Positions 1-9,152 are shown, counted from the stretch's first letter. The stretch: 64,000 nucleotides of DNA from Achromobacter agilis (GCF_900496965.1 NZ_UFQB01000003.1:310001-374000), one strand, 5' to 3'. A program made the numbers and translations. The notes: generated by a model not told the origin, from the letters alone.

Positions 1-1
1 G

Positions 2-604
2 GACATCCGCGAACCCATCGTCAAAGTCACGCTGTTCATGCCGCAGGACTACGTGGGCCCGGTCATGACGCTATGCAATAACAAGCGCGGCGTGCAGGTC
101 AACATGAGCTACCACGGCCGCCAGGTGCACCTGGTGTACGAGATCCCGCTGGCGGAGATCGTGCTGGACTTCTTCGACAAGCTGAAGTCGGTGTCGCGCG
201 GCTACGCGTCCATGGACTACGAGTTCCTGGAATACCGCTCGGCCGACGTGGTGCGCGTGGACCTGCTGATCAACAACGACCGCGTCGATGCGCTGGCCGT
301 GATCGTCCACCGCAGCAACGCGCGCCATCGCGCTCGCGACGTGGTCACGCGCATGCGCGGGCTGATCCCGCGGCAGATGTTCGACGTGGTCATCCAGGCG
401 GCCATCGGCGCGGAAATCATTGCGCGCGAGAATGTGAAGGCCTTGCGCAAGAACGTGCTGGCCAAGTGCTACGGCGGCGACATTTCGCGCAAGAAGAAGC
501 TGCTTGAAAAGCAGAAGGCCGGCAAGAAGCGCATGAAGCAGGTGGGTAGTGTGGAAATCCCGCAGGAGGCGTTCCTGGCCATCCTGCAAGTGGAAGACAA
601 ATAG
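2..604 (+). CDS. lepA: Elongation factor 4 (LepA), C-terminal part
   Basis: This is the last 200 codons of LepA, the ribosome-bound GTPase that acts on stalled or back-translocated ribosomes; its 5' two thirds lie outside the window. The visible part starts inside the EF-G domain V-like region ([12 protein letters not shown], then CNNKRG). It ends with the LepA-specific basic C-terminal domain, seen in the [19 protein letters not shown] block. Full-length LepA is about 600 residues, so the GTPase and beta-barrel domains are missing here only because of the window edge. It lies 24 bases upstream of lepB, the classical lepA-lepB arrangement. No frameshift is visible. Confidence 0.97.
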   Translation, partial: DIREPIVKVTLFMPQDYVGPVMTLCNNKRGVQVNMSYHGRQVHLVYEIPLAEIVLDFFDKLKSVSRGYASMDYEFLEYRSADVVRVDLLINNDRVDALAVIVHRSNARHRARDVVTRMRGLIPRQMFDVVIQAAIGAEIIARENVKALRKNVLAKCYGGDISRKKKLLEKQKAGKKRMKQVGSVEIPQEAFLAILQVEDK

Positions 605-628
605 AACCAAAAAGAAGGCGGTTAGCTG

Positions 629-1513
629 ATGAGTTGGAACTTTGCCCTGATCCTGTTTGTTTTGCTGGTGCTGACCGGCATTATCTGGGTGCTCGATCTG
701 GCAGTGCTGCGCCGAGGCCGCGAACGCCGGGCCCAGGTCGCAATGGCGCAATACGATACGGCGCTGGTCGGAGACGCCCAGGAAGCCGAACGGCTGCGCC
801 GCGAGGCGGGCGACGCGGCGCGCCGCGTGCCCTGGTGGATCGAATACGCGGTCAGCTTCTTCCCAGTCATTCTTTTCGTGTTTCTGCTGCGCTCGTTCGT
901 GGTCGAGCCCTTCCGCATTCCGTCGGGCTCCATGCTGCCGACGCTGCAATCGGGCGACCTGATCCTGGTGAACAAGTTCAGCTACGGCCTGCGTCTGCCT
1001 GTCATTGACAAGAAAGTCATCGAGGTGGGCAAGCCCCAGCGCGGCGATGTTTTCGTCTTCCGCTACCCCGTGGATCCGGACGTCGACTACATCAAGCGTG
1101 TGGTCGGCCTGCCGGGCGACGAGATCGCCTACCTGGACAAAAAGCTGTACATCAACGGCGAATTGGTGCCGCATGTGCGCGATGGCGACTACTTCGAACC
1201 CGACCGCGTCTCCTATATTGCGCAATATAAGGAGAAATTGGGCGAAATTGAGCACAAAATACTGCTGAATGAGAGCAATCCCCAGGAGTATGCGCCGATG
1301 TGGCAATTTCCCAACCGTGGAAACTGCCAATACAGCCGCAATGGGGTACGCTGCAAAGTACCCGAAGGCCAATTTTTTGCAATGGGCGATAATCGGGACA
1401 ACAGCGCGGACAGCCGGTATTGGGGCTTCGTTCCGGAATCCAACATCGTCGGGCGCGCGTTTTTCATCTGGATGAACTTTAGCGATCTCAGCCGCATCGG
1501 CCGGTTCAACTGA
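629..1513 (+). CDS. lepB: Signal peptidase I
   Basis: LepB is the inner-membrane serine protease that removes signal peptides from Sec and Tat substrates on the periplasmic side. The protein has 294 residues. Hydrophobic segments lie at about 3-24 and 73-90, separated by a cytoplasmic loop rich in Arg and Glu. The catalytic Ser is Ser101 in SGSMLPT and the general-base Lys is Lys156 in [11 protein letters not shown]. The [11 protein letters not shown] box near the C-terminus is the conserved region E of the family. It sits between lepA and rnc, with rnc starting 2 bases after its stop, so one transcript is likely. An AAGAAGG stretch upstream of the ATG serves as ribosome binding site. Confidence 0.97.
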   Translation: MSWNFALILFVLLVLTGIIWVLDLAVLRRGRERRAQVAMAQYDTALVGDAQEAERLRREAGDAARRVPWWIEYAVSFFPVILFVFLLRSFVVEPFRIPSGSMLPTLQSGDLILVNKFSYGLRLPVIDKKVIEVGKPQRGDVFVFRYPVDPDVDYIKRVVGLPGDEIAYLDKKLYINGELVPHVRDGDYFEPDRVSYIAQYKEKLGEIEHKILLNESNPQEYAPMWQFPNRGNCQYSRNGVRCKVPEGQFFAMGDNRDNSADSRYWGFVPESNIVGRAFFIWMNFSDLSRIGRFN

Positions 1514-1515
1514 TT

Positions 1516-2277
1516 ATGTCGCTAGCCACGCTAGAAAACCGCCTGGAGCACCACTTCGGTGATCCGGCCTTGCTCGAACAGGCGCTGACCCATCGCAGTC
1601 ACGGTGCGCGCCACAACGAGCGATTGGAATTCCTGGGGGATTCCGTGCTGAACTTCGTCGTCGCGGCGATGCTGTTCGAGCGCTATTCCAAGATCGACGA
1701 AGGCGACCTGTCGCGCCTGCGGGCCAATCTGGTCAAGCAGGCCTCGCTGGCGGATATCGCCCAGCGCCTGGAGCTGTCGCAGTATCTGCGCCTGGGCGAA
1801 GGCGAATTGAAGAGCGGCGGTTTCCGCCGCCCCTCCATTCTGGCGGACACGGTCGAGGCGCTGTTCGGCGCCGTCTTCCTGGATGCCGGCTTCGATGCCG
1901 CCCGCCGCGTAATCGTGCGCCAGTACCAGCCGGTGCTGGCGTCCGTCGATCCCAAGACCCTGGGCAAGGACGCCAAGACGCTGCTGCAGGAATTCCTGCA
2001 GGGCCGCAAGCTGGCGCTCCCGCAATACACGGTGGTGGCCACGCACGGCGCGGCCCATAGCCAGCAGTTCGAAGTCGAGTGCGCCATCCCGGCGCTCGAG
2101 ATCAAAGTCATGGCCGCGGGCGCCAGCCGCCGCGCGGCCGAGCAATCGGCGGCCAAGCTGGCGCTTGAAGCCGCGTTGGCCGTCAGCCCGGCCACCAAGG
2201 CTGCCCGCAAGTCGGGCAAGGCGCGCAAAACCGCGCAATTGTCGCTGCCCGTGGCAGTGGCTCAAGAGACTAAATGA
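1516..2277 (+). CDS. rnc: Ribonuclease III
   Basis: RNase III cleaves double-stranded RNA during rRNA maturation and mRNA turnover. The protein has 253 residues. The catalytic domain (about 1-150) contains the signature [11 protein letters not shown] near residue 35. A double-stranded RNA binding domain (about 155-225) follows, with the typical [12 protein letters not shown] helix. The last 25 residues form a Lys/Ala-rich tail longer than in E. coli (226 residues). The stop overlaps the era start (ATGA), so translation of the two is probably coupled. Confidence 0.97.
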   Translation: MSLATLENRLEHHFGDPALLEQALTHRSHGARHNERLEFLGDSVLNFVVAAMLFERYSKIDEGDLSRLRANLVKQASLADIAQRLELSQYLRLGEGELKSGGFRRPSILADTVEALFGAVFLDAGFDAARRVIVRQYQPVLASVDPKTLGKDAKTLLQEFLQGRKLALPQYTVVATHGAAHSQQFEVECAIPALEIKVMAAGASRRAAEQSAAKLALEAALAVSPATKAARKSGKARKTAQLSLPVAVAQETK

Positions 2278-3164
2278 GCGATACCCCTTTCCGTACCGGC
2301 TTCGTTGCCATCGTGGGCCGTCCCAACGTGGGCAAGTCCACGCTGACCAACGCCTTGATCGGCTCCAAGATTTCCATCGTGTCGCGCAAGGCGCAGACCA
2401 CGCGCCACCGCATTCATGGCGTGCTGACGCGCGAGCACGAGCAGTTCGTCTTCGTCGACACGCCCGGGTTCCAGACGCGCCATGGCGGCGCGATGAACCG
2501 CATGATGAACCGCGTGGTCACGCAGGCCCTGGCCGACGTGGACGTGGTGGTGCACGTGGTCGAGGCGGGCAAGTGGTCCGAAGGCGACGCCAAGCTGCTG
2601 CCGCTGCTGCCGTCGCCTGAGCGCACCATCCTGGCCATTTCCAAGATCGATGCACTCAAGAACCGCAACGACCTGTTCGCGTTCGTGTCCAAGATCATGG
2701 CGCTGCATCCGTTCGGCGCCGTCGTGCCGGTCAGCGCCACCAAGAACCAGCAGCTCGACCAGCTGCTGCAGGAAATCGCGGCCCGCCTGCCGGAAGGCGA
2801 GGCGATGTTCGAAGAAGACACCCTGACCGACCGGCCCATGCGTTTCATCGCCGCGGAACTCGTGCGCGAGAAGATCTTCCGCCTGGTGGGCGACGAATTG
2901 CCCTATGGCTGTACCGTCGTCATCGAACAGTGGGAAGAGACCGACAAGGGCGCGCGCATCGCCGCCTGCGTAGTGGTCGAGCGCGACAGCCACAAGCCCA
3001 TCCTGCTGGGCACGGGCGGCATGCACATGAAGCGCATCGCGTCGGAGGCGCGGCAGGACATCGCCAAGCTGCTGGACAAGCCGGTGCACCTGGAGGTCTA
3101 CATCAAGGTGCGCAAGGGCTGGTCCGACCGCGAGGGTGCGCTGCGCGACCTGGGCTATGAGTAG
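2274..3164 (+). CDS. era: GTPase Era
   Basis: Era is an essential GTPase that binds the 3' end of 16S rRNA and helps assemble the 30S subunit. The protein has 296 residues. The G domain shows G1 GRPNVGKS near residue 15, a TTRHRI switch I and G3 DTPG. The G4 position reads SKID rather than the usual NKxD. The C-terminal KH domain contains the [10 protein letters not shown] loop, and the protein ends in the family-typical VRKGWSDRE region. It overlaps rnc by 4 bases, and recO starts 8 bases before its stop. The Asn-to-Ser change in G4 is seen directly; its effect on nucleotide specificity is unknown. Confidence 0.97.
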   Translation: MSDTPFRTGFVAIVGRPNVGKSTLTNALIGSKISIVSRKAQTTRHRIHGVLTREHEQFVFVDTPGFQTRHGGAMNRMMNRVVTQALADVDVVVHVVEAGKWSEGDAKLLPLLPSPERTILAISKIDALKNRNDLFAFVSKIMALHPFGAVVPVSATKNQQLDQLLQEIAARLPEGEAMFEEDTLTDRPMRFIAAELVREKIFRLVGDELPYGCTVVIEQWEETDKGARIAACVVVERDSHKPILLGTGGMHMKRIASEARQDIAKLLDKPVHLEVYIKVRKGWSDREGALRDLGYE

Positions 3165-3744
3165 ACGGGCGCCTCGCGTCCAGGATCGTCCGGGATATAT
3201 GCTGCACGCCACCGCGTGGCGTGAAACCTCCCTCATCGTTCAGACTTTCTCGCGCGACCACGGCTGCGTGGCCATGGTCGCCAAGGGCGCGAAGCGCCCG
3301 TACTCCGTGCTGCGGCCCGTGCTGTCCGCGTTTCAGCCCTTGCTGCTGTCGTGGACCGGCAATGGCGAAGTCAAGACGCTGACGCGGGCCGAGATCGCCG
3401 GCATCCGCCCGCTGACCGGCACCGCGCTGATGTCGGCCTGGTACATGAACGAGCTGCTGCTGCGGCTGCTGCCGCGCGAAGACGCCCATCCGCTGCTGTT
3501 CGACGCCTATGACGTTGCTTTGCAGCAGCTGTCGGGAGGCACCCGCGCGGCCGGCGCGTTGCGCCGCTTCGAATGGACGCTGTTGCGCGAGACCGGCTAT
3601 GGCGTAGACGAGGCGCCGCCCGATTTCGACGACCCAGCGATCGAGCCGGCCCTGCGGCGCGACCTGCGCGAGCGGCTGGCCGAAATCCTTGCCGGCCGGC
3701 CGCTGTCGACCCGGCGCGTGCTGCTGGACCTGCAGCGCATCTGA
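3157..3744 (+). CDS. recO: DNA repair protein RecO, short form
   Basis: RecO loads RecA onto SSB-coated single-stranded DNA in the RecFOR pathway. I chose the ATG at 3157, inside the end of era, because the protein then opens with [13 protein letters not shown] and the OB-fold follows at once. That gives 195 residues. The OB-fold covers about 10-80 and is followed by the helical region (SAWYMNELLLRLLPRED, LRRFEWTLLRETGYG). The family is usually about 230-250 residues. Here the loop between GYGVD and the last helices appears to be missing roughly 45 residues, while the terminal RPLSTRRVLLDLQRI motif is present. No frameshift explains this, so it looks like a naturally shortened RecO. Confidence 0.88.
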   Translation: MSRRAPRVQDRPGYMLHATAWRETSLIVQTFSRDHGCVAMVAKGAKRPYSVLRPVLSAFQPLLLSWTGNGEVKTLTRAEIAGIRPLTGTALMSAWYMNELLLRLLPREDAHPLLFDAYDVALQQLSGGTRAAGALRRFEWTLLRETGYGVDEAPPDFDDPAIEPALRRDLRERLAEILAGRPLSTRRVLLDLQRI

Positions 3745-3762
3745 GCGCATCGCGTCCCGGCC

Positions 3763-4671
3763 ATGACCTTCACGCTCAAGCAGGTCGAGACCTTCCGTAC
3801 CGTCTACGAGACGGAAAGCGTCACGGCCGCCGCCAGGCGGCTGGACGTGTCGCCGGCGACCGTCAGTGCCACCCTGGCCGCGCTGGAGGCCAGCATCGAA
3901 CTGCGGCTGTTCGAGCGCGTACGCCAGCGCATGCAGCGCACGCCCGAGGCGACGCTGTTGTATGAGGAAATCCGCCGCCTGAATGTCGGGCTGGAAAGCC
4001 TGGGACGCAAGATCCGGGCGATCCGCGGCGCCGCGCAGCCGCGGCTGCGCATCGGCTGCATCCACGCCTACAGCGGCGCGATCATCAGCGACACCATTTC
4101 CCGCTTCCGCGAGCGCTATCCCGATACGGCGCTGTATCTGCAGATCCGGGACTCCAACACCTTGCGCGACATGGTGGTGTCGGGCGAACTGGACCTGGCC
4201 GCGGTCGCGGACGAGTCGGAACTGGAAGGGCTGCGAGGCCACCGGCTCGCCAGCCTGCGCGCCGTGGCGGTCTTTCCCAAAGGGCATCCCTTGGCGCGCC
4301 TGGAATGCGTGGAGTTTACGCATCTGTTCGAAGCCGACGTGATCGCGCTGAATGCCGAGGACGGCTCGCGCAAGCGTCTCGACGCCCTGCTGGCGCAGGC
4401 GGGGCAGCGCCTCAAGGTGGCCATCGAGACGCCGTATTCGAGCACGGTGTGCCAGCTGGCGCTGGCGGGCCACGGCGTAGGCATCGCCAACCCCGCGACC
4501 GCGGTGGGCATGGAGGCGGCCGGGTTAAGCTACCGGCCGCTGGCGGCGCCCGTGCATTTCGAGTGCCACATGATCCTGCACGGCAGCCGCCCCCTGTCCG
4601 AGGCGGGGAAATTCTGGGCCACCTGCCTGCGCGGGGCGCTGGCCCCGCTCGTGGAGCGCTTTGGCGTCTAG
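3763..4671 (+). CDS. LysR-family transcriptional regulator
   Basis: A 302-residue LysR-type regulator. The N-terminal winged helix-turn-helix (about 5-63) contains the typical TAAARRLDVSPATVSATLAALE stretch, split here as TAAARRLDVSP and ATVSATLAALE. An effector-binding domain of two periplasmic-binding-protein-like lobes follows (about 92-300). It begins 18 bases after recO but belongs functionally with the block to its right. It is convergent with, not divergent from, the PLP-enzyme/deacylase/Bug genes, ending 15 bases from the first of them. No helpful ribosome binding site is visible before the ATG. The target and ligand cannot be read from sequence; the neighbouring catabolic genes are the natural guess. 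Confidence 0.9.
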   Translation: MTFTLKQVETFRTVYETESVTAAARRLDVSPATVSATLAALEASIELRLFERVRQRMQRTPEATLLYEEIRRLNVGLESLGRKIRAIRGAAQPRLRIGCIHAYSGAIISDTISRFRERYPDTALYLQIRDSNTLRDMVVSGELDLAAVADESELEGLRGHRLASLRAVAVFPKGHPLARLECVEFTHLFEADVIALNAEDGSRKRLDALLAQAGQRLKVAIETPYSSTVCQLALAGHGVGIANPATAVGMEAAGLSYRPLAAPVHFECHMILHGSRPLSEAGKFWATCLRGALAPLVERFGV

Positions 4672-4686
4672 CGGGCGAAGCGGCCG

Positions 4687-5784
4687 TTAGCCGCGCCGTC
4701 CATCCGAGGTCAGCAGCAGCACGACGGACGATTCCGCATCTACCAGGCCCGCGCGTCGCAGCCGGGACACGGCGGCCAGCGCCGCGGCGGAAGAAAGTTC
4801 GGTGGCGAACCCGCCGCGCTCCAGGCGCTGCTGCGCCTGCGCGGCCGCCGCGTCGGAGACTTCAACGGGCGAACCGCCCGAGCGCGACAGGACTTCCAGC
4901 GATTGCAGCGTGCACGTGCTGCCTGCGATCGAATATTGGTCCGTAACGCCTTCCCAGTTCTTGCGCGCGTCGCCCGCGGCGCGGGCGCGCGACAGGCGGG
5001 CATAGGGCTCCACGGCGTGCATCCGGGGCAGGCGGTCGATGCGCCCGATTTGCAGCAGGTGCTGCCAGCCCAGGAAAATCCCCCAGAACAGGTCGCCGCG
5101 CGCCACCGGCACGACGATATCGGTCGGAACGCCGCAGGCATCGAAGAGTTCCTCGGCGATCGGCTTGTAGCCTTCCACGCCGTAGGCATGCGTGCCGACA
5201 GGGGGATTGAGGTAGTTGGTGCCGGCGAACGCGCCGTGATTGCGGCACAGGTCCGCGATATAGGGCCAGCGGCTCAGGCTGTCCTCGAAGGCGCGCAGCT
5301 TGGCGCCGAAGCGCTGCATAGCCTCGCGCTGGAGCGGCGGGCAGTCGCGGGTGATGGCGATGTCGGCCTCCAGGCGCGCGGCGGCGCAATAGGCCGCCAG
5401 CGATACGCCCGCGTTGCCGCTGGAGGCGGCCGCCACGCGCGAAGCGCCGGCCAGGCGGGCGCGCGATACCAGCTGGGCCGCCATGCGGTCCTTGTGGCTG
5501 CCCGTGGGATTGGCGCTTTCGCATTTGAGCCATAGCTCGCCGACGCCTTCGGCCTGTGCGAGCGCGGGTGCGGCCAGGCAGGGCGTGGCGCCTTCGCCCA
5601 GCGTGACCGGATCGAGCACGGGCAGCGGCATGGACGGGTCCGCCGATGGCTCGTAGCGGCATTCCAGGGACGCGGGGTGGCCGGCTTCCAGGCAGCTGGG
5701 GCAACCTTCGGGGTAATCGGCCGGGGGCCACAGGCTGTCGCAGCGGATGCAGCGCAGACCGGACAATCTTGGGTTCATCTGCAT
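4687..5784 (-). CDS. Threonine-synthase-like PLP-dependent lyase with zinc ribbon
   Basis: A fold-type II PLP enzyme of 365 residues that resembles threonine synthase and threonine dehydratase. An N-terminal CxxC...CxxC ribbon (Cys12, Cys15, Cys28, Cys31) precedes the catalytic domain, as in some ThrC-like proteins. The PLP lysine is Lys98 in NPTGSHKDR, and the phosphate/cofactor loop ASSGNAGV follows at about 120. It starts 6 bases after the stop of the deacylase gene and so sits in an operon with that gene and a Bug receptor. The context argues against plain threonine biosynthesis and for a catabolic beta-elimination or replacement reaction on an imported amino-acid derivative; the substrate is unknown. 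The start at 5784 has GAGG twelve bases upstream. Confidence 0.8.
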   Translation of the reverse strand: MQMNPRLSGLRCIRCDSLWPPADYPEGCPSCLEAGHPASLECRYEPSADPSMPLPVLDPVTLGEGATPCLAAPALAQAEGVGELWLKCESANPTGSHKDRMAAQLVSRARLAGASRVAAASSGNAGVSLAAYCAAARLEADIAITRDCPPLQREAMQRFGAKLRAFEDSLSRWPYIADLCRNHGAFAGTNYLNPPVGTHAYGVEGYKPIAEELFDACGVPTDIVVPVARGDLFWGIFLGWQHLLQIGRIDRLPRMHAVEPYARLSRARAAGDARKNWEGVTDQYSIAGSTCTLQSLEVLSRSGGSPVEVSDAAAAQAQQRLERGGFATELSSAAALAAVSRLRRAGLVDAESSVVLLLTSDGRRG

Positions 5785-5790
5785 GGTGCT

Positions 5791-6771
5791 TCAATACCTC
5801 GACGAGAGGGAATCCAGGGGAAGGGCGGGCGCGATCTGGAACAGGCAGTCGCCGTCGCTGCTGCGGGCGATGGCGCGCAGGCAGACGACGGTGCCGGCTT
5901 GCGGGCTGACCAGCGCGCGGGCGGGGGTGTCGGGACGGGCGGGTTCGATCATCTGGCCGATGCGCTGATGGGCCGCGACCGACTGTCCCAGTTCAACGCC
6001 CGGGATGAATACGCCGGGCTCACGGGCGCGCAGGGTGGCGGCCGGCGCGTCGAGATCGTAGAGCCGGATCTCGGGATTGCGCGGCAAGGGCCGGCCCGGC
6101 AGCAGCCCCAGTTCGCCGAGGCAACCCAGCAGGCCATCGCGGCAGCGTTCGACCAGGCTGCCGCTCGTCTCCCGGCCGCCGCCGATTTCCGCGCTTAGGC
6201 GCAGTACGCCATGGCGGCTGGCGGCGGCAGGCATGGAGCCTGCCTCGCTGCCGCGGAAGTAGATGCATTGCGGCAGCCCGAAGGCGCGGGCCAAGCCGGG
6301 CAGCCGCGCGTCGTAGGGATCGTCGCCATAGCGGGTGATCACGGAGGAGGGAAGGTAGCGCAGCGAGGCGCCGCCGCTGTGCACATCCACCAGCGCCTGT
6401 ATGCGCGGCAGCAGGCGGGCTTCCAGCGCGGCCGCGACGCTTTCCGTATAGCCGCGCGCAGGCTGGCCCAGGAAGGCGCGATTGAGATTGCCGCCATCGG
6501 ACGGGGAGAGCCGCGTGCCGGCCAGCGAGGCTTCGGCGTTGACTGCCGGCAGCAGGTAGACCGTGCCGCGCTGCAGAATGCCTGGCAAATGGTGCCATAG
6601 GTCCAGGATGGCCGCCTGGCCTTCCCATTCATCGCCGTGCACGCCCGCCATCAGGGCGACGGCGGGCCCCGGCCCCGCTTCTATTTTCAGTACCGGGACC
6701 GTGACGCGGCGGTAGGCGGACTCGTTGGTGGCCGCGGCGCAGGAGAAATCCTCGCGGCTTACCGTGGCCAT
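5791..6771 (-). CDS. Zinc deacylase of the AstE/aspartoacylase/DoeB family
   Basis: A 326-residue M14-like zinc hydrolase of the succinylglutamate desuccinylase/aspartoacylase family. Its members remove acyl groups from N-acyl amino acids; DoeB/EutE removes acetate from N-acetyl-diaminobutyrate. The zinc ligands are visible as His45 and Glu48 in GVHGDEWEG and His131 in DVHSGG, and AEIGGG further on resembles the catalytic glutamate region. The C-terminal third is a small beta domain as in DoeB-like members. It lies in the middle of a minus-strand operon between the Bug receptor (32 bases upstream) and the threonine-synthase-like gene (6 bases downstream). The likely role is deacylation of an imported compound; the exact acyl group is not predictable. 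Confidence 0.8.
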   Translation of the reverse strand: MATVSREDFSCAAATNESAYRRVTVPVLKIEAGPGPAVALMAGVHGDEWEGQAAILDLWHHLPGILQRGTVYLLPAVNAEASLAGTRLSPSDGGNLNRAFLGQPARGYTESVAAALEARLLPRIQALVDVHSGGASLRYLPSSVITRYGDDPYDARLPGLARAFGLPQCIYFRGSEAGSMPAAASRHGVLRLSAEIGGGRETSGSLVERCRDGLLGCLGELGLLPGRPLPRNPEIRLYDLDAPAATLRAREPGVFIPGVELGQSVAAHQRIGQMIEPARPDTPARALVSPQAGTVVCLRAIARSSDGDCLFQIAPALPLDSLSSRY

Positions 6772-6802
6772 GCGGCGGCTCCCGGGCTCGGCGGGGTTTC
6801 GG

Positions 6803-7771
6803 TCAATCCAGCGTCGTGCCGGCGGCCTTGATGATGCCTTCCCATTTGGGCAGCTCCTTGCGAATCTGAGTCTGTACGTCTTGCGGCGTGCCGCCCAGGG
6901 GTTCCTGGGAGCGGCTGCGCAATTCCTTGCTGACGCTGTCGGAGCGCAGCGCCTGGTTCATTGCCGTATTCAGGCGTGCGATGAAGGCCGGGGGCGTGCC
7001 CGCAGGCGCGACCAGCGCGCTCCAGGCGGATTGCTCGTAGTCGGGATAGCCCTGCTCGGCCACGGTCGGCACGTCCGGGTTGAAGGCGGCGCGGCTCTTG
7101 GTGGTAACCGCCAGGGCGCGCAGCCGGCCGTCTTTCAGATTGCCGATCAGGGGCGGCAGGTTTTCCATCATGGAATCGACGTGGCCGCCGAGCAGGTCCG
7201 CGAGCTGGGCGGCCGTGGCCTTGTAGGGGATCTGGCGCACCGCGGCGCCTGTCTGGGCGATGAACAGCTTCACGCCGACTTCGCTGGTCGTGCCGGGGTC
7301 CGCCGAGGTCATCGTCAGGCGTTCCGGCTGGGCGCGGCTGGCTTCGATGAAGCTCTTCAGGTCGCGATAGGGCGAAGACGCGTTCACGACGATGACGTTG
7401 GGCGTCTCGGCCACAAGGCCGATCGGCGCGAGGTCGCGGTCCAGGTCGTAGAGTTGCTGCTTGAACAGGAACCGGTGCAGCACGAGCGTGCCGACGTGCG
7501 CGTAGCCGATGGTGTAGCCGTCGGCGGCGGCCCGCGCCACGGCCTGGGTGCCGATGCGGCCGCCCGCGCCGACGCGGTTCTCCACCACTACCGCCTGGCC
7601 CAGCTGACGACTCATTTCCTGGCCGATGAGGCGGGCGGTGATGTCGGCGTTGCCGCCCGCGGCGGCGGGCACGATCAGGGTGATCGCGCGTTCCGGGTAG
7701 TCGGCCAGCGCGAGGGGTGCGGCCAGGCAAAGCGACAGGGCGGCAAGGCAGGCGGGGGCGGAGCGGTTCAT
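6803..7771 (-). CDS. Bug/TctC-family periplasmic solute-binding protein
   Basis: A 322-residue extracytoplasmic receptor of the tripartite tricarboxylate (Bug) family, which is greatly expanded in Bordetella and relatives. I start it at the ATG at 7771, which gives a clean signal peptide (residues 1-23, cleavage after ALA before DYPER). An upstream extension to 7819 would bury that peptide. The mature protein has the diagnostic IVPAAAGGNADITARLIG segment and the second-lobe DLLGGHVDSM region. No tctA or tctB membrane genes are nearby, so it must use a distant permease or act as a sensor ligand binder. It is the first gene of the deacylase/PLP-enzyme operon. Confidence 0.92.
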   Translation of the reverse strand: MNRSAPACLAALSLCLAAPLALADYPERAITLIVPAAAGGNADITARLIGQEMSRQLGQAVVVENRVGAGGRIGTQAVARAAADGYTIGYAHVGTLVLHRFLFKQQLYDLDRDLAPIGLVAETPNVIVVNASSPYRDLKSFIEASRAQPERLTMTSADPGTTSEVGVKLFIAQTGAAVRQIPYKATAAQLADLLGGHVDSMMENLPPLIGNLKDGRLRALAVTTKSRAAFNPDVPTVAEQGYPDYEQSAWSALVAPAGTPPAFIARLNTAMNQALRSDSVSKELRSRSQEPLGGTPQDVQTQIRKELPKWEGIIKAAGTTLD

Positions 7772-7861
7772 GACGATTCCCGAGGCGTTGAGAGCGGTGC
7801 CATTGTGCGGTGGCGGCACGGGGAATCCGTTTGGAACAATGATATGAATGTTCAGTAAAAC

Positions 7862-9148
7862 CTAATGATCGTCGCGCTTGCCGGCGTCGGCGCGCCGCCC
7901 CAGCCGATCGCCCACCGCGGCGGCGGCCAGCGCGCAGGCGGCGCCCAGCACGGCGATCAGCGCCGCGCCGTAGCCCAACATGTCCACGCCTGCCTTGACC
8001 CAGCCGCTGGCCGCATCGCCCGCCCGGTAGACCACCGTGTCGATGACGTTCTTGGCCTTGTACTTGTCTTCCGGCGGCACCGCGGTGAAGAGCATCTCTC
8101 GTCCCGGCTTGATCAACGCATACTCGCCCACGCGGCGCAGAATCATGGCCGCGGCCAGCACGCCGAAGACCGGGTAGGCCGCGAGCGCCAGGAACCCGGC
8201 CGCCATCGCAAGCGGCACGGCGGTCAGCAGGAAGCGCAGCCCCAGGCGCGCCGCGACCCGGCCGGTAATGAAGACCTGGGACAGCAGCGACAGCGCCTGC
8301 ACCGCGAAGTCCAGCGTGCTGAAAACGCGGATGCGTTGCGCCGTGTCGGGAAAAGCATGAGCCACGAGCCGCGCCTGTTCCATGTACAGGAAGGTGCTCA
8401 GCGTGGCCAGCAGGATCACCAGCAGCGAGATCCCCATCAGGTAGGGGGACCGGAAGATGCGCGATATGCCGGCCAGCACGGAACCCTCGATCGGGCGCGC
8501 CATGTCGTCTGGCGCCGTGTCCTCCCGCGTAGCCGCGCGCCAGCGCAGCAGCCAGTGCTTGAGCGGCAGCGTGGCCGCGAGCAGCAGCGCGGACAGGAGC
8601 AGCAGGCCGGCCGGGCCCAGGGCGCCGGCCAGGAGGCCGCCCAGCAGCGGGCCGGACAGGCCGCCCGCGCTGGCGCCCGCTGCGATTAGGGCGAAGAGGC
8701 GCTTGGCGGACTCCATCCGGAACACGTCGGCCATCAGGCTCCAGGCGATGGAGACGACGAACAGGTTGAACACCGACAGCCAGACGTAGAACGTGCGCGC
8801 CGCCCAGACGCTGCCGGGCCGCAGATGAAGCAGGACGGCGAATCCGGTCATCGTGAGGGCGAACGCGGCGTAGACCCAGGTGACCAGCGTGGCGCGCGGC
8901 ACGCGGGCGGACAGCCAGCCGAACAGCGGCACGACGGCCAGCATGGCGACGAAGGTGGCGGTGAACAGCCACTGCAGCTGATCGACGCCGGCCTGTATGC
9001 CCATCGTCTCGCGGATGGGGCGCAGCATGAAATAGCCGCAGAAGAGGAAGAAGAAAAAAGCGAAGCCGCAGGCTGCCGGCGCCAGTTCGTCGTCGCGTAT
9101 GCCCAGCGCTTGCGCCGCCCGGCCCCGCAAGGTGCTGGGCGGCGCCAT
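7862..9148 (-). CDS. MFS transporter related to ATP/ADP translocases
   Basis: A 428-residue membrane protein with about 12 hydrophobic segments and a cytoplasmic linker near 210-235 (RAATREDTAPDDMAR). The N-terminal RPIRETMGIQAG segment and the late KPGREMLFTAVPPEDKYKAKN segment are typical of the MFS branch that resembles nucleotide (ATP/ADP) translocases in free-living bacteria. Transport of nucleotides is not established for such proteins, so the substrate is open. It starts 4 bases after the stop of the aldo/keto reductase gene, which suggests translational coupling with it. The 90 bases between this gene and the Bug receptor show no clear terminator. Confidence 0.8.
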   Translation of the reverse strand: MAPPSTLRGRAAQALGIRDDELAPAACGFAFFFFLFCGYFMLRPIRETMGIQAGVDQLQWLFTATFVAMLAVVPLFGWLSARVPRATLVTWVYAAFALTMTGFAVLLHLRPGSVWAARTFYVWLSVFNLFVVSIAWSLMADVFRMESAKRLFALIAAGASAGGLSGPLLGGLLAGALGPAGLLLLSALLLAATLPLKHWLLRWRAATREDTAPDDMARPIEGSVLAGISRIFRSPYLMGISLLVILLATLSTFLYMEQARLVAHAFPDTAQRIRVFSTLDFAVQALSLLSQVFITGRVAARLGLRFLLTAVPLAMAAGFLALAAYPVFGVLAAAMILRRVGEYALIKPGREMLFTAVPPEDKYKAKNVIDTVVYRAGDAASGWVKAGVDMLGYGAALIAVLGAACALAAAAVGDRLGRRADAGKRDDH

Positions 9149-9152
9149 GGCG

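Noticed and set aside
3573-3965. Continuation of recO in another frame after a frameshift
   Set aside because: The overlapping frame translates to Arg/Ala/Pro-rich sequence without RecO motifs; the C-terminal RecO motif is already present before the stop at 3744.
6725-7858. Plus-strand frame of 377 codons over the Bug receptor
   Set aside because: It is antisense to a protein with signal peptide and clear family motifs, and has no family resemblance itself.
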